A stretch of 64,000 bases of DNA from G963692885 sp964658655. Lineage in GTDB: Bacteria > Acidobacteriota > Terriglobia > Terriglobales > Acidobacteriaceae. Below the pieces are notes generated by a model. It did not search any database. It was given only the letters and a program-made list of their open reading frames with translations, and was not told where the DNA came from. Position 1 is the first letter of the stretch. Every line of letters begins with the position of its first letter. A program made the position numbers and the translations under genes. Of this stretch, positions 16,804 to 24,704 are shown piece after piece. The stretch covers positions 1 through 64,000 of the forward strand of contig CAZZZL010000003.1 of NCBI GenBank assembly GCA_964658655.1, given 5' to 3'.

Positions 16804-18315
16804 ATGACGACAAACGATTCATCCACGCCTGTGCGTGTCCGCTTTGCACCTTCCCCGACGGGCTTGCTGCATGTAGGCAACGCTCGCACCGCACTCTATA
16901 ACTGGCTTTTTGCCCGGCATAACGACGGCACGTTCGTGCTGCGTGTCGAAGATACCGATGCGGACCGCAGCGAAGCGCGCTACGAAGATCAGCTGATTGA
17001 AGACCTGCACTGGCTTGGCCTGGCCTGGCAGGAGGGGCCGCGCGTGGGCGGCCCGCATGCACCGTACCGGCAGTCGGAGCGGCTGGATATCTACCGTGAG
17101 CACACGGACCGCCTGCTTGCGGCAGGCAAAGCATACCGCTGTTTCTGCACGCAGGAAGAGTTGGAAGCGGAGCGTTTACTGGCAACAAAGGAGCATCGTC
17201 CGCAGGTGTACTCAGGCAGATGCCGCTCGATCTCCCGCGATGAGAGCAAGGCGAGGGCCGCGGCAGGAGAGATCTTCGCCGTGCGCCTGCAGATTCCCGA
17301 TCGGCCGCTGCGGTTTATCGATATCGTGCGCGGCGAAGTCGAATTTCAGAGCGATACCGTCAGTGATCCGATCCTGGTACGGTCGGGCGATGGGATGCCG
17401 GTCTATAACTATGTCGTGACCGTCGATGACGCTCTCATGGAGATTACCCACGTGATCCGGGGCGACGATCACATCTCAAATACGCCAAAACAGGTGGCAA
17501 TTTACGAGGCTTTTGGGTGGAAAGTGCCTCAATTTGCGCATTTATCGACCATTTTAGGGGCCGATCGGGAGCGTTTATCGAAGCGCCACGGGGCAACTTC
17601 GGTCGCCAGTTTCCGCGAAATGGGATACCTTCCGGAAGCGCTGGTGAACTACCTGGCGCTGCTGGGATGGGGCGCCGAGGGTGGCACGCGCGAGACCTTT
17701 TCGCCGGAAGAGCTGACGAAGGAGTTCAAGCTGGAGAGGGTGACGCCGTCGCCGGCCATCTTCGACTGGGACAAACTCAACTGGCTCAATCGCCACTATC
17801 TGAAATTGCGGCCGATCAGTGACATTGTGGAACTGGCGTGGCCGGGGTTTGAAGAGCACCGCTGGTTGCCTCTGCGCAGCGCCGCGGATACGCCGACGGT
17901 GGCATGGTTCGGCCAGTTGCTGAGCGTTTTTGTGTCGGGCGTAGACCGCATTGACCAACTACCGGAGAAGTCGAAGTTCCTGTTCGAGATGGATATTGCT
18001 GCGTTGAAGGACGATGCGGAAAATGCCGGGATTCTTTCGGCAGAATCGGCGGCCAAAGTGACGAAGGCCTTTTCGGAAGGACTGAAGGCGATTGAGGGGC
18101 CAATCGATGCGGCGCGGTTCAAGGCCCTGATGAACGAGGTCAAGTCGACGACCGGCGTGAAGGGCAAGGAACTGTTTCATCCGGTGCGCATCCTGTTGAC
18201 CGGGGCGCACAGCGGGCCGGAGTTCGACAAGATTGTGCCGCTGATGGAAGAAGGGTCGGCGCTTGGCTTGCCGGTGATGGGTGTGCGGGAGCGGGTACAG
18301 CGCTGGATTGGCTAG
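16804..18315 (+). CDS. gltX: Glutamyl-tRNA synthetase
   Basis: A 503-residue class I aminoacyl-tRNA synthetase. The Rossmann domain opens with VRVRFAPSPTGLLHVGNARTALYN (HIGH-type HVGN), with LRVEDTDADRS for glutamate binding. The KMSKS-type loop reads LSKRHGA near residue 260. The C-terminal helical anticodon-binding domain contains VKGKELFHPVRILLTG. It charges tRNA with glutamate. The start at 16804 (GAGAAG upstream) fits the family N-terminus; an upstream in-frame ATG at 16747 adds residues that do not look native. Whether it is discriminating cannot be read from the sequence. Confidence 0.95.
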   Translation: MTTNDSSTPVRVRFAPSPTGLLHVGNARTALYNWLFARHNDGTFVLRVEDTDADRSEARYEDQLIEDLHWLGLAWQEGPRVGGPHAPYRQSERLDIYREHTDRLLAAGKAYRCFCTQEELEAERLLATKEHRPQVYSGRCRSISRDESKARAAAGEIFAVRLQIPDRPLRFIDIVRGEVEFQSDTVSDPILVRSGDGMPVYNYVVTVDDALMEITHVIRGDDHISNTPKQVAIYEAFGWKVPQFAHLSTILGADRERLSKRHGATSVASFREMGYLPEALVNYLALLGWGAEGGTRETFSPEELTKEFKLERVTPSPAIFDWDKLNWLNRHYLKLRPISDIVELAWPGFEEHRWLPLRSAADTPTVAWFGQLLSVFVSGVDRIDQLPEKSKFLFEMDIAALKDDAENAGILSAESAAKVTKAFSEGLKAIEGPIDAARFKALMNEVKSTTGVKGKELFHPVRILLTGAHSGPEFDKIVPLMEEGSALGLPVMGVRERVQRWIG

Positions 18316-18404
18316 GCGGTTCGCCTGAAGCTTGTTATCGCGACGGGAACGAAGTGAAGTGGAGGGACCTGCAATTTCTTTGGCTGACGTAGCCGGTTGA
18401 GAGG

Positions 18405-18480
18405 ATGCAGGTCCTTCGACTTCGCTCAGGATGACAAGGTGTGCGGGCCCGGGATGACAATTGCGCGGCTGTGGATGGCA
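18405..18480. repeat. Dispersed intergenic repeat (CTTCGCTCAGGATGACA type)
   Basis: Between gltX and ohr lies TCCTTCGACTTCGCTCAGG followed by ATGACA, then a second, degenerate GGGATGACA copy. The same core recurs at about 22320-22345. I recall such repeats as common in acidobacterial intergenic DNA. The surrounding 185 bases hold no gene. Confidence 0.6.
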
Positions 18481-18500
18481 ACTCCGAAGGAACGGCTAAC

Positions 18501-18926
18501 CTACTTGCCGCCGTGGGCGGTCAGCTTCACGTCAATGTTGCCGCGGGTTGCGTTTGAGTAGGGACAGGTCTTGTGCGCGTCGGCGACCAGTTTCTCGGCT
18601 GCGGCCTGGTCGAGCTTCGCTGCGGTGATGTCCATTTTGACGGCGATGGTAAAGCCTTCACCAACATCCTGGGGTCCGATGTCCACGGATGATTGAATGG
18701 TGATGTCGCCTGGATCGATCTTCTGCTGATGCGCCTGGTACTGCATGGCGCCGGTGAAGCACGCGGCATAGCCCGCTGCGAAAAGCTGCTCCGGGTTCGC
18801 GCCCTTGCCATTGCCGCCGAGTGCCGGTGGAGCGGCCAGGTTGACGTCGAGGGCTCCGTCGGAGCTTTTCACATGGCCGTTGCGGCCGCCGGTGGAGGTT
18901 ACGTCTGCAGTGTAAAGAACTTTCAT
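18501..18926 (-). CDS. ohr: Organic hydroperoxide resistance protein, Ohr/OsmC family
   Basis: A 141-residue Ohr-type peroxidase. It has the ANPEQLFAAGYAACFTGAM segment with the peroxidatic cysteine and the HKTCPYSNATRGNIDV segment with the resolving cysteine near the C-terminus. The typical N-terminal VLYTADVTSTGGRNGHVKSSDG is also present. Ohr detoxifies fatty-acid and other organic hydroperoxides using lipoyl thiols. No OhrR regulator is beside it, so control is unknown. Both catalytic cysteines are in place and the length is normal. Confidence 0.92.
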   Translation of the reverse strand: MKVLYTADVTSTGGRNGHVKSSDGALDVNLAAPPALGGNGKGANPEQLFAAGYAACFTGAMQYQAHQQKIDPGDITIQSSVDIGPQDVGEGFTIAVKMDITAAKLDQAAAEKLVADAHKTCPYSNATRGNIDVKLTAHGGK

Positions 18927-19028
18927 GCTGATCCTTTCAAACGATGGGGTGCCGTGGCTTCCCTGGTGGTTCCGAACTGTTAGATTCGCACTTGCACCTT
19001 AGCGTCGCAAGGCAGGGAAGTAAAGGCG

Positions 19029-19598
19029 ATGGGTCATTCGATGGACACGACGTTTCCACAAAACTGGAAGGCACAGATCCTGCCGGCGCGGCCTCTCATC
19101 CTGCCGCGGGTGCATCGCGTGTATCCGCTGGAGGTTGAAGAAGTAGAACGCGGCGCGCTTGAAGTGATGATTACGCCGGAAGTCGGAAGCAGTTTGCTGG
19201 CGACCTGTGCGCTCGGCTTTAATGCTCCATCTTTGCCCAGCGGGATCTGGAGCTGCCCTGATCCGGACTGGCTGTGCGCGATTGCCGGCGGCTACGCGTA
19301 TCTAATCAACACGGTCGCGCCTGAGGTGTTCGAGCAGGTGGAATATAAGCCGGTCGTCGAGGTATTGCCGGTAGCGGACGCGGGGCTGCTCATCTTCGCG
19401 AGCTTTCACACGCTGGCTGCTTACGGATCTGAGGGGAAGCGCTGGAAGACGCAGAAGCTGACGTCGGAGGGCCTGCGACTGGGCGAAGTGGCTGACGGCA
19501 AACTGCATGGATGGGGCTGGGATATGCGCACCGACCGCGAGATCCCGTTTGCCGTCGATCTCGCGACGGGTGAGCATACGGGTGGGGTGACCCTATGA
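19029..19598 (+). CDS. Protein of unknown function, 189 residues
   Basis: A soluble protein rich in beta-type residues, with no signal peptide or membrane segment. Core-looking stretches are ALEVMITPEVGSSLLATCALGF, SGIWSCPDPDWLCAIAGGYAYLINT and GLRLGEVADGKLHGWGWDMRTDREIPFAVDLATG. The last resembles a beta-propeller or WD-like blade, but only one is seen. I do not recognise the family. It overlaps the convergent rsmD gene by 6 bases at the 3' end. An alternative ATG four codons in (19041) is possible. Coding is supported by length and codon use. Confidence 0.6.
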   Translation: MGHSMDTTFPQNWKAQILPARPLILPRVHRVYPLEVEEVERGALEVMITPEVGSSLLATCALGFNAPSLPSGIWSCPDPDWLCAIAGGYAYLINTVAPEVFEQVEYKPVVEVLPVADAGLLIFASFHTLAAYGSEGKRWKTQKLTSEGLRLGEVADGKLHGWGWDMRTDREIPFAVDLATGEHTGGVTL

Positions 19599-20201
19599 GG
19601 CTTCTTCAACAGCCTCGATACGGAAAAAGCTGAGCGCGGCCTCGCCCTGTTCGATCAGGCGATAGCGTCGCAGACTGCCATAGCTGTCTGCAACGGGGGA
19701 GGGCTGCCGCTCAACTCTTGGCAGAAGTTTATTTCGCTTTTCCGATTGATGCTCGGCGACGACGATGGCATCGGGCGCGAGGAGCGTGTCTGCATTCTGT
19801 GCGAGCAGTCGAAGGGTTTCGCCGTAGTCGGCCGCCTGTTCGTAGGGCGGATCGAGGAAGACGATGTCGAAGGGCTGAGTGTTCTTTTTGAGTGTGGCGA
19901 CGACGCTGCTGCCGGCGATGAGGAAGCCGGTACGGATGCCCAGCGACTTCAGGTTGGTCTGGATGCAGTCGAGCGCTTGGGGAGCCTTCTCGCAGAACAG
20001 GACAAACTCAGCGCCGCGGCTGAGGGCTTCGATGCCGATGGCCCCGGTGCCTGCGAACAAATCGGCAACGCGCGCGTGGGGAATGCGGGGCGCGAGGATA
20101 TTGAAGAGTCGCTCGCGCAGACGGTCGCCGGTGGGGCGGACAGTGCGTCCTGGGGGAGCCTGCAGCAGGCGGGAACGATGGGTACCGGCAATGACGCGCA
20201 T
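19593..20201 (-). CDS. rsmD: 16S rRNA (guanine-966-N2)-methyltransferase
   Basis: A 202-residue Rossmann-fold methyltransferase. RVIAGTHRSRLLQAP and VRPTGDRLRERLFNIL are the RsmD N-terminal signature. ADLFAGTGAIGIEALSRGAEFVLF is the SAM-binding loop, and VFLDPPYEQAADYG holds the catalytic DPPY. It methylates G966 of 16S rRNA in the 30S subunit. Normal length for the family. Its start lies 46 bases from the divergent M50-like gene, so the two may share a control region. Confidence 0.93.
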   Translation of the reverse strand: MRVIAGTHRSRLLQAPPGRTVRPTGDRLRERLFNILAPRIPHARVADLFAGTGAIGIEALSRGAEFVLFCEKAPQALDCIQTNLKSLGIRTGFLIAGSSVVATLKKNTQPFDIVFLDPPYEQAADYGETLRLLAQNADTLLAPDAIVVAEHQSEKRNKLLPRVERQPSPVADSYGSLRRYRLIEQGEAALSFFRIEAVEEAS

Positions 20202-20247
20202 CTACGAATCATCTACGCTGGGGCCCGGTCTGTACAATCAGAGGAGC

Positions 20248-21351
20248 ATGCGAGGCTGGTCATTTCCGCTGGGACGATGGTTGGGCGTGGACGTCAGGGT
20301 CCATACGTTCTTCATCCTGTTGATCGGCGTGTGCGCTGCTTACGCGAACATGCTCGGACTCAGCAGCATGCGCGGATTTGGTTTGTGGTTCCTGATCCTG
20401 TTCAGTGTCGCTTTCCGTGAACTCGCGCGCGGAATTGCGGCGGCCTATTACGGGCTGCAGCTGCGAAGCCTGCTGCTGCTGCCGACCGGCGGACTAATGT
20501 CCTACACCAACGCCGACAGTGCCGAGCGGGCGAATGAGCCACGCATACAGTTACATATGGCGCTGGTGGGACCGCTGGCGAGTCTGTCATTCGGCATAAT
20601 TCTCTGGCTGACAATCCTGGGCATGGCGCCGGCTCTGCCGATTGCGATTCGTCCGTTTGTGACGCCTGCGCACCTGATCCGCAGTGTGATCTGGCTGAAT
20701 CTTTTCCTGGGACTGCTGAACCTGGTGCCGGCTTATCCGCTGGATGCAGGGCGGATTCTGCGTTCGCATTTCGCGAAGAAGATCAACAAGGATTCGGCGG
20801 CCAAGCTGGCGTCGACAATCGGGCAGGTAACAGGTGTCGTGGGATTCGCGCTGGGTGTGCTGCTGCAGAGTCCGCTGCTGATTGTCGCAGGATTCTTCAT
20901 CCTGATGGGCGCGAAGCTGGAGGACCAGGGCACGCTGTTTCAAAGTGTCGTCGACACTGTGTTCATGAAGGATGTAATGCTGACGGACTTCTCCATGCTT
21001 TCGCCTTCTGACACGCTCGAAGACGCGCTGCATAAGGCGATTCACAGTCTGCAGGATGATTTTCCCGTAGTGCGCGGACAGAACCTGGTGGGTATCGTGT
21101 CGCGGCAGAATATTCTTGAAGCGCTCCGTGCCGATGGCAATGGCTACGTACAGGGCGTAATGCAGCGGGCCTTCCCGACGGCGCAGCCGGAGGATTCTCT
21201 CGGCGCGACCATCAGCCGGTTCGCCGGGCGCGGGATGTCGCTGGTGCCGGTAACGGAGAGCGGGCGCATTGTCGGCATCGTGACGCTGCAGAACCTGATG
21301 CACTCCATGGGACTGTTGACGGAAAGCCGCCGCCTGAGCCAGCGGAACTAG
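20248..21351 (+). CDS. M50-family (site-2 protease-like) membrane protein with CBS pair, zinc histidines lost
   Basis: A 367-residue multi-pass protein. It follows the plan of M50 site-2 proteases with C-terminal CBS domains: MRGWSFPLGRWLGVDVRVHTFF, transmembrane helices, a QLHMALVGPLASLSFG segment, NLVPAYPLDAGRIL, then two CBS domains (about 232-355). The metal site that should read HELAH reads R57-E-L-A-R61 (codons CGT and CGC), so both zinc-binding histidines are arginine, while the LDAG aspartate (D166) is kept. It should be inactive as a zinc protease. It may bind substrates or sense adenylates through its CBS pair. The start at 20248 sits just after GAGGAG. rsmI follows three bases after the stop, suggesting an operon. 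Confidence 0.85.
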   Translation: MRGWSFPLGRWLGVDVRVHTFFILLIGVCAAYANMLGLSSMRGFGLWFLILFSVAFRELARGIAAAYYGLQLRSLLLLPTGGLMSYTNADSAERANEPRIQLHMALVGPLASLSFGIILWLTILGMAPALPIAIRPFVTPAHLIRSVIWLNLFLGLLNLVPAYPLDAGRILRSHFAKKINKDSAAKLASTIGQVTGVVGFALGVLLQSPLLIVAGFFILMGAKLEDQGTLFQSVVDTVFMKDVMLTDFSMLSPSDTLEDALHKAIHSLQDDFPVVRGQNLVGIVSRQNILEALRADGNGYVQGVMQRAFPTAQPEDSLGATISRFAGRGMSLVPVTESGRIVGIVTLQNLMHSMGLLTESRRLSQRN

Positions 21352-21354
21352 GCT

Positions 21355-22293
21355 GTGCCTGATTTCTCAGAAGAGCCAGAAGAGCAGGAAGAGCCGACCG
21401 AGTTTGTGATGCCGGCGGTTCCGCGTGCGCGGCAGCGAACACTGGGGCCAGGTCTCTACCTGGTCGGCACTCCAATCGGCAATCTTGAAGACATTACGCT
21501 GCGGGCGCTGCGCGTGCTGGAACAGGCGGACAGCATTGCGTGCGAGGATACGCGCGAGACGCAGAAGCTGCTGAACCACTTCGGCATCCGGACGCCGCTG
21601 GTCAGCTACCACGCTCATAACGAGCAGGAGCGCGCCGGAACGCTGGTTGCAGAATTGAAGGCCGGTAAGCGTATTGCTGTTGTGACGGATGCGGGTATGC
21701 CGGGGATTTCCGATCCAGGCGTGCGGCTGGCGCAGGAAGCGATAGCTGTGGGGATTTCGGTGATCCCGGTGCCCGGTGCGAATGCGGCACTGAGTGCGCT
21801 GGTGGGGTCGGGCCTGGCGACGGAGAGCTTTCTGTTCAGCGGATTTTTGCCATCGAAGGCAGGGGAGCGGCGGACGGTACTTGAGCGACTGGCTTCGAAG
21901 GACTCGGGGGCTACGCTGATTTTTTACGAAGCGCCACATAGGATTCTGGAGACGCTCAGCGATGTTGAGGCGGTGTGGGGCGGGGCTTGCCGCGTTGTTG
22001 TTGCGCGCGAGCTGACCAAGCTGCATGAAGAGTTTCTGCGAGGCAGTGTGGCTGATGTGCGCGCGGACCTGGCGGCGCGTGACCGTGTTCGCGGAGAGAT
22101 TACGCTGCTGATCGAGCCTGGTCGTGATTCTTTGAATACAGCGGCTGCGCAAACGATTTCAGCTCGGTTGAAGGAGTTGCAGGCTGCAGACGGGATCGAT
22201 GAAAAAGAGGCGTTGAAGCGGGTGGCTCGGGAGCGCGGGATGGGGAAGAGTGATGCGTATCGGGAGCTGCAGAGAGAGCGGGCGCGGCGGTAG
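21355..22293 (+). CDS. rsmI: 16S rRNA (cytidine-1402-2'-O)-methyltransferase
   Basis: A 312-residue tetrapyrrole-methylase-fold enzyme. GLYLVGTPIGNLEDITLRAL is the RsmI N-terminal signature. CEDTRETQKLLNHFGI, VVTDAGMPGISDPGVRL, PVPGANAALSALVGSGL and LIFYEAPHRILETL follow in the right order. It methylates the ribose of C1402 in 16S rRNA. A C-terminal helical region (LKELQAADGIDEKEALKRVARERG) is usual. The apparent start is a GTG at 21355; an ATG at 21409 would drop an acidic tail of 18 residues and is equally possible. It is coupled to the upstream M50-like gene. Confidence 0.93.
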   Translation: MPDFSEEPEEQEEPTEFVMPAVPRARQRTLGPGLYLVGTPIGNLEDITLRALRVLEQADSIACEDTRETQKLLNHFGIRTPLVSYHAHNEQERAGTLVAELKAGKRIAVVTDAGMPGISDPGVRLAQEAIAVGISVIPVPGANAALSALVGSGLATESFLFSGFLPSKAGERRTVLERLASKDSGATLIFYEAPHRILETLSDVEAVWGGACRVVVARELTKLHEEFLRGSVADVRADLAARDRVRGEITLLIEPGRDSLNTAAAQTISARLKELQAADGIDEKEALKRVARERGMGKSDAYRELQRERARR

Positions 22294-22309
22294 CCAGTGG
22301 CCGCTCCGG

Positions 22310-22505
22310 CATGACGTAGGGTCCTTTGACTTCGCTCAGGATGACATTTCTTTCAAAGTGATAGGGCGGCCGAGAGAAACGCAGATTTCTCCACTTCGCT
22401 GTGCGCCGGTCGAGATGACAAACGAGCGCTTCCGCATGACAAAAGGGGACGCGGAGCTTTGGTCGAGATGACCAAGGAGCGCTTCGAGCGGGTCGGGATG
22501 ACGGA
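22310..22505. repeat. Array of degenerate ATGACA-type repeats
   Basis: About 200 non-coding bases contain at least six spaced copies of a (G/A)(G/C/A)ATGAC(A/G/C) core, one within a full TTGACTTCGCTCAGGATGAC unit that matches the copy near 18420. There is no open frame of substance. Confidence 0.6.
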
Positions 22506-22512
22506 TAGACGC

Positions 22513-23025
22513 CTATTTGCCGGCCGGAAGTTCCCAGGCTTTGGGGGCACGCTGTGACTGAGGCAGGTCGTCGCCTTTGACCCGGTCATACATGTAGACG
22601 TCGCTGGTGGTGCCGAGCGATTCGTTGTAGAGACTGGGCTCGCCGACGATCTCGCGAAGCTCTTCGGAAAAGCGGTGGATCGCTTTCAGGGCGTCGGCGG
22701 TGGCGGCGATTTTCAGGGTCGGCGTTTCTAGGTGCTTCTGATAGCCGTGGTCGACCAGTGTAGCGACCTGTCCGCCCAGTATCCAGCCGGGACGGTGGAC
22801 CCATAGAGCGACGAAGCCTGCTTCTTCATTCTTGGCCTTGGTCTCCTTCAGGCCAAATTTTGGATTAGGCGCCAGGATGGCACCTGCGCCGTATTTCGTC
22901 ACCAGGATCTGGCCTGCAATCCCACTCTTCGCTGCGACCCCGGCGGCATCTTTCACATCAAACTGGGCATTGCGCAGGAGGGCGACGATTTCGGCGAAGC
23001 TGCGGATGACGACTTTCGTTCTCAT
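22513..23025 (-). CDS. Protein of unknown function, 170 residues
   Basis: A soluble protein with alternating hydrophobic strands: VVIRSFAEIVALLRNAQFDVKDAAGVAAKSG, ILVTKYGAGAILAPNPKFGLKE, AGFVALWVHRPGWILGGQVATLVDHGYQKHL. It has no signal peptide, cysteine motif or enzyme signature that I recognise. The tail DLPQSQRAPKAWELPAGK looks unstructured. It is divergent from the cysteine synthase gene with about 140 bases between them. Coding is supported by length and by amino-acid pattern only. Confidence 0.6.
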   Translation of the reverse strand: MRTKVVIRSFAEIVALLRNAQFDVKDAAGVAAKSGIAGQILVTKYGAGAILAPNPKFGLKETKAKNEEAGFVALWVHRPGWILGGQVATLVDHGYQKHLETPTLKIAATADALKAIHRFSEELREIVGEPSLYNESLGTTSDVYMYDRVKGDDLPQSQRAPKAWELPAGK

Positions 23026-23163
23026 GGCGGGTGGATTGCTCCGGATTGCTGGGTTTGAGGGGCGACCGCTACACTAAAGGCATACGGCGTCCGGTGCTTC
23101 CAATGTCGCACATTGGCAGGGTGGCTGCAATCGCGTGAGGCAGAAGCGAGGAGTAAGGCAGAG

Positions 23164-24132
23164 ATGACGACTTTAATCGCCAGTACACCGGCAGTGAACC
23201 GTGCATTACTCGGCACGCCGCTGCTGCGGCGCATCGGCAACACGCCGCTCATTCCGCTTCCTCGGCTGTCTGCGCATCTCCGGGATGTACAGATTCTGGG
23301 TAAGGCAGAGTGGATGAACCCGGGCGGGTCGGTGAAGGACCGCGCGGCGTCGGCCATTGTCGCTGCGGCTGAAGCAAGCGGTGAACTGCAGCCGGGCAGT
23401 TCTGAATGCAAGCACCTGCTCGATGCAACGAGCGGCAATACCGGGATTGCCTACGCCATGCTTGGCTCGGCACTGGGGTTTCCAGTGACACTCTGCATGC
23501 CCTCGAATGTGTCGCCGGAACGCAAGAAGATTCTCGGTGCCTATGGCGCGAACATCGTCTGGACGGATCCGGCGGATGGCTCGGATGGCGCAATCCGGAT
23601 GGCGCGCAAACTGGCGGCCTCGGAGCCCGGGAAGTATTTCTATGCTGATCAGTATGGCAACAACGCCAACTGGAAGGCACATTACACCGGCACGGCCAAT
23701 GAGATATGGGAGCAGACAGAGGGGCGGATCACGCATTTCGTCGCCGGGCTGGGCACCAGCGGCACGTTCATGGGAACGACGCGGCGGCTGCGCGAGTTGA
23801 ACCCGGCGATCCAGTGCATCTCCATGCAGCCTGACTCGCCGTTCAACGGACTTGAGGGCCTGAAGCATATGGAAACGGCCATCGTTCCGCCAATTTACGA
23901 TCCGAAGCTGGCTGACCGGAACATAGAGATGTCGACCGAGCGGGCGTACGCGATGGCCAAGCAACTGGGACGCACCGAAGGCTTGCTGGTAGGCGTTTCT
24001 GCCGCGGCGGCGGTTGCGGCATCGCTGCAGGTGGCGGAGGAAGAGCATGCGGCCGGCCGGGATGCGGTGATTGTGACGATCCTTTGCGATTCGGCTGATA
24101 AATATCTGAGCGAACGGTTCTGGGAGGAATAG
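23164..24132 (+). CDS. cysM: Cysteine synthase, CysM type (PLP-dependent)
   Basis: A 322-residue fold-type II PLP enzyme. LGTPLLRRIGNTPLIPLPRL, then NPGGSVKDRAA with the Schiff-base lysine, LLDATSGNTGIAYAML for the acceptor binding loop, and AGLGTSGTFMGTTRRL for phosphate binding. Relatives in mycobacteria (CysM) use O-phosphoserine and a thiocarboxylated carrier protein, CysO, instead of sulfide. That assignment is favoured here because the next two genes encode a Mec-type JAMM peptidase and a CysO-like/E1 fusion. The ATG at 23164 has GAGGAG ten bases upstream. Only five bases separate it from the peptidase gene. Confidence 0.9.
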   Translation: MTTLIASTPAVNRALLGTPLLRRIGNTPLIPLPRLSAHLRDVQILGKAEWMNPGGSVKDRAASAIVAAAEASGELQPGSSECKHLLDATSGNTGIAYAMLGSALGFPVTLCMPSNVSPERKKILGAYGANIVWTDPADGSDGAIRMARKLAASEPGKYFYADQYGNNANWKAHYTGTANEIWEQTEGRITHFVAGLGTSGTFMGTTRRLRELNPAIQCISMQPDSPFNGLEGLKHMETAIVPPIYDPKLADRNIEMSTERAYAMAKQLGRTEGLLVGVSAAAAVAASLQVAEEEHAAGRDAVIVTILCDSADKYLSERFWEE

Positions 24133-24137
24133 CGACG

Positions 24138-24611
24138 ATGCTTCGAGTGAGTGACGACATCTACGCGGCCATCCGCAAACACGGCGAAGAGACGTATCCG
24201 CACGAGTGCTGCGGCATCCTGCTGGGACGCAACGAAGAGGGAGATAATCGTATTGTCGAGGCGGTACGAGCCGGGAATACGAGAACGGATTCGGCGCACA
24301 ATCGTTATCACATTGCGCCGCAGGAGCTGGTGCGGGCGCAGCGTGAAGGACGTGCGAAGGGGCTGGATATTATCGGGTTTTATCACTCGCATCCGGACCA
24401 TCCGGCGATGTGGTCGCAGACGGACCTGGCCGAGGCGCACTGGATGTCCTGCTCTTATGTGATCACTGCCGTCGAGAAGGGTGTGGCGCGGCAGACCAAC
24501 TCCTTCCTGCTGATGGGTACAGGCGAAGACGACAAGCGGCTGGAAGCGGAGCCGATCCTGACGGATTCCGCCGCTGCGGGGGCGGTGACGCCCGCTATTG
24601 TTCGATGTTGA
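24138..24611 (+). CDS. JAMM/MPN+ zinc metallopeptidase, Mec-like
   Basis: A 157-residue stand-alone JAB1/MPN+ domain. The zinc site is complete: the glutamate in PHECCGILLG and the H-x-H-x-x-S-x-x-D set in FYHSHPDHPAMWSQTDLAEA. In Mycobacterium tuberculosis the equivalent Mec+ protein releases cysteine from the C-terminus of CysO. The same role is likely here because it lies between cysM and the CysO-like fusion. It could also cut the fusion itself after its GG to free the carrier domain; this is inference. Length and motif spacing are normal for the family. Confidence 0.9.
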   Translation: MLRVSDDIYAAIRKHGEETYPHECCGILLGRNEEGDNRIVEAVRAGNTRTDSAHNRYHIAPQELVRAQREGRAKGLDIIGFYHSHPDHPAMWSQTDLAEAHWMSCSYVITAVEKGVARQTNSFLLMGTGEDDKRLEAEPILTDSAAAGAVTPAIVRC

Positions 24612-24704
24612 GGCTCGCCTGTTGTTGCTGAGCCAAAGCGCTACGGAATCGCCGTGCTGCGCGTGACATCCAATAAGCAGAGAAAAACAAGAAAGTGGAG
24701 CACC

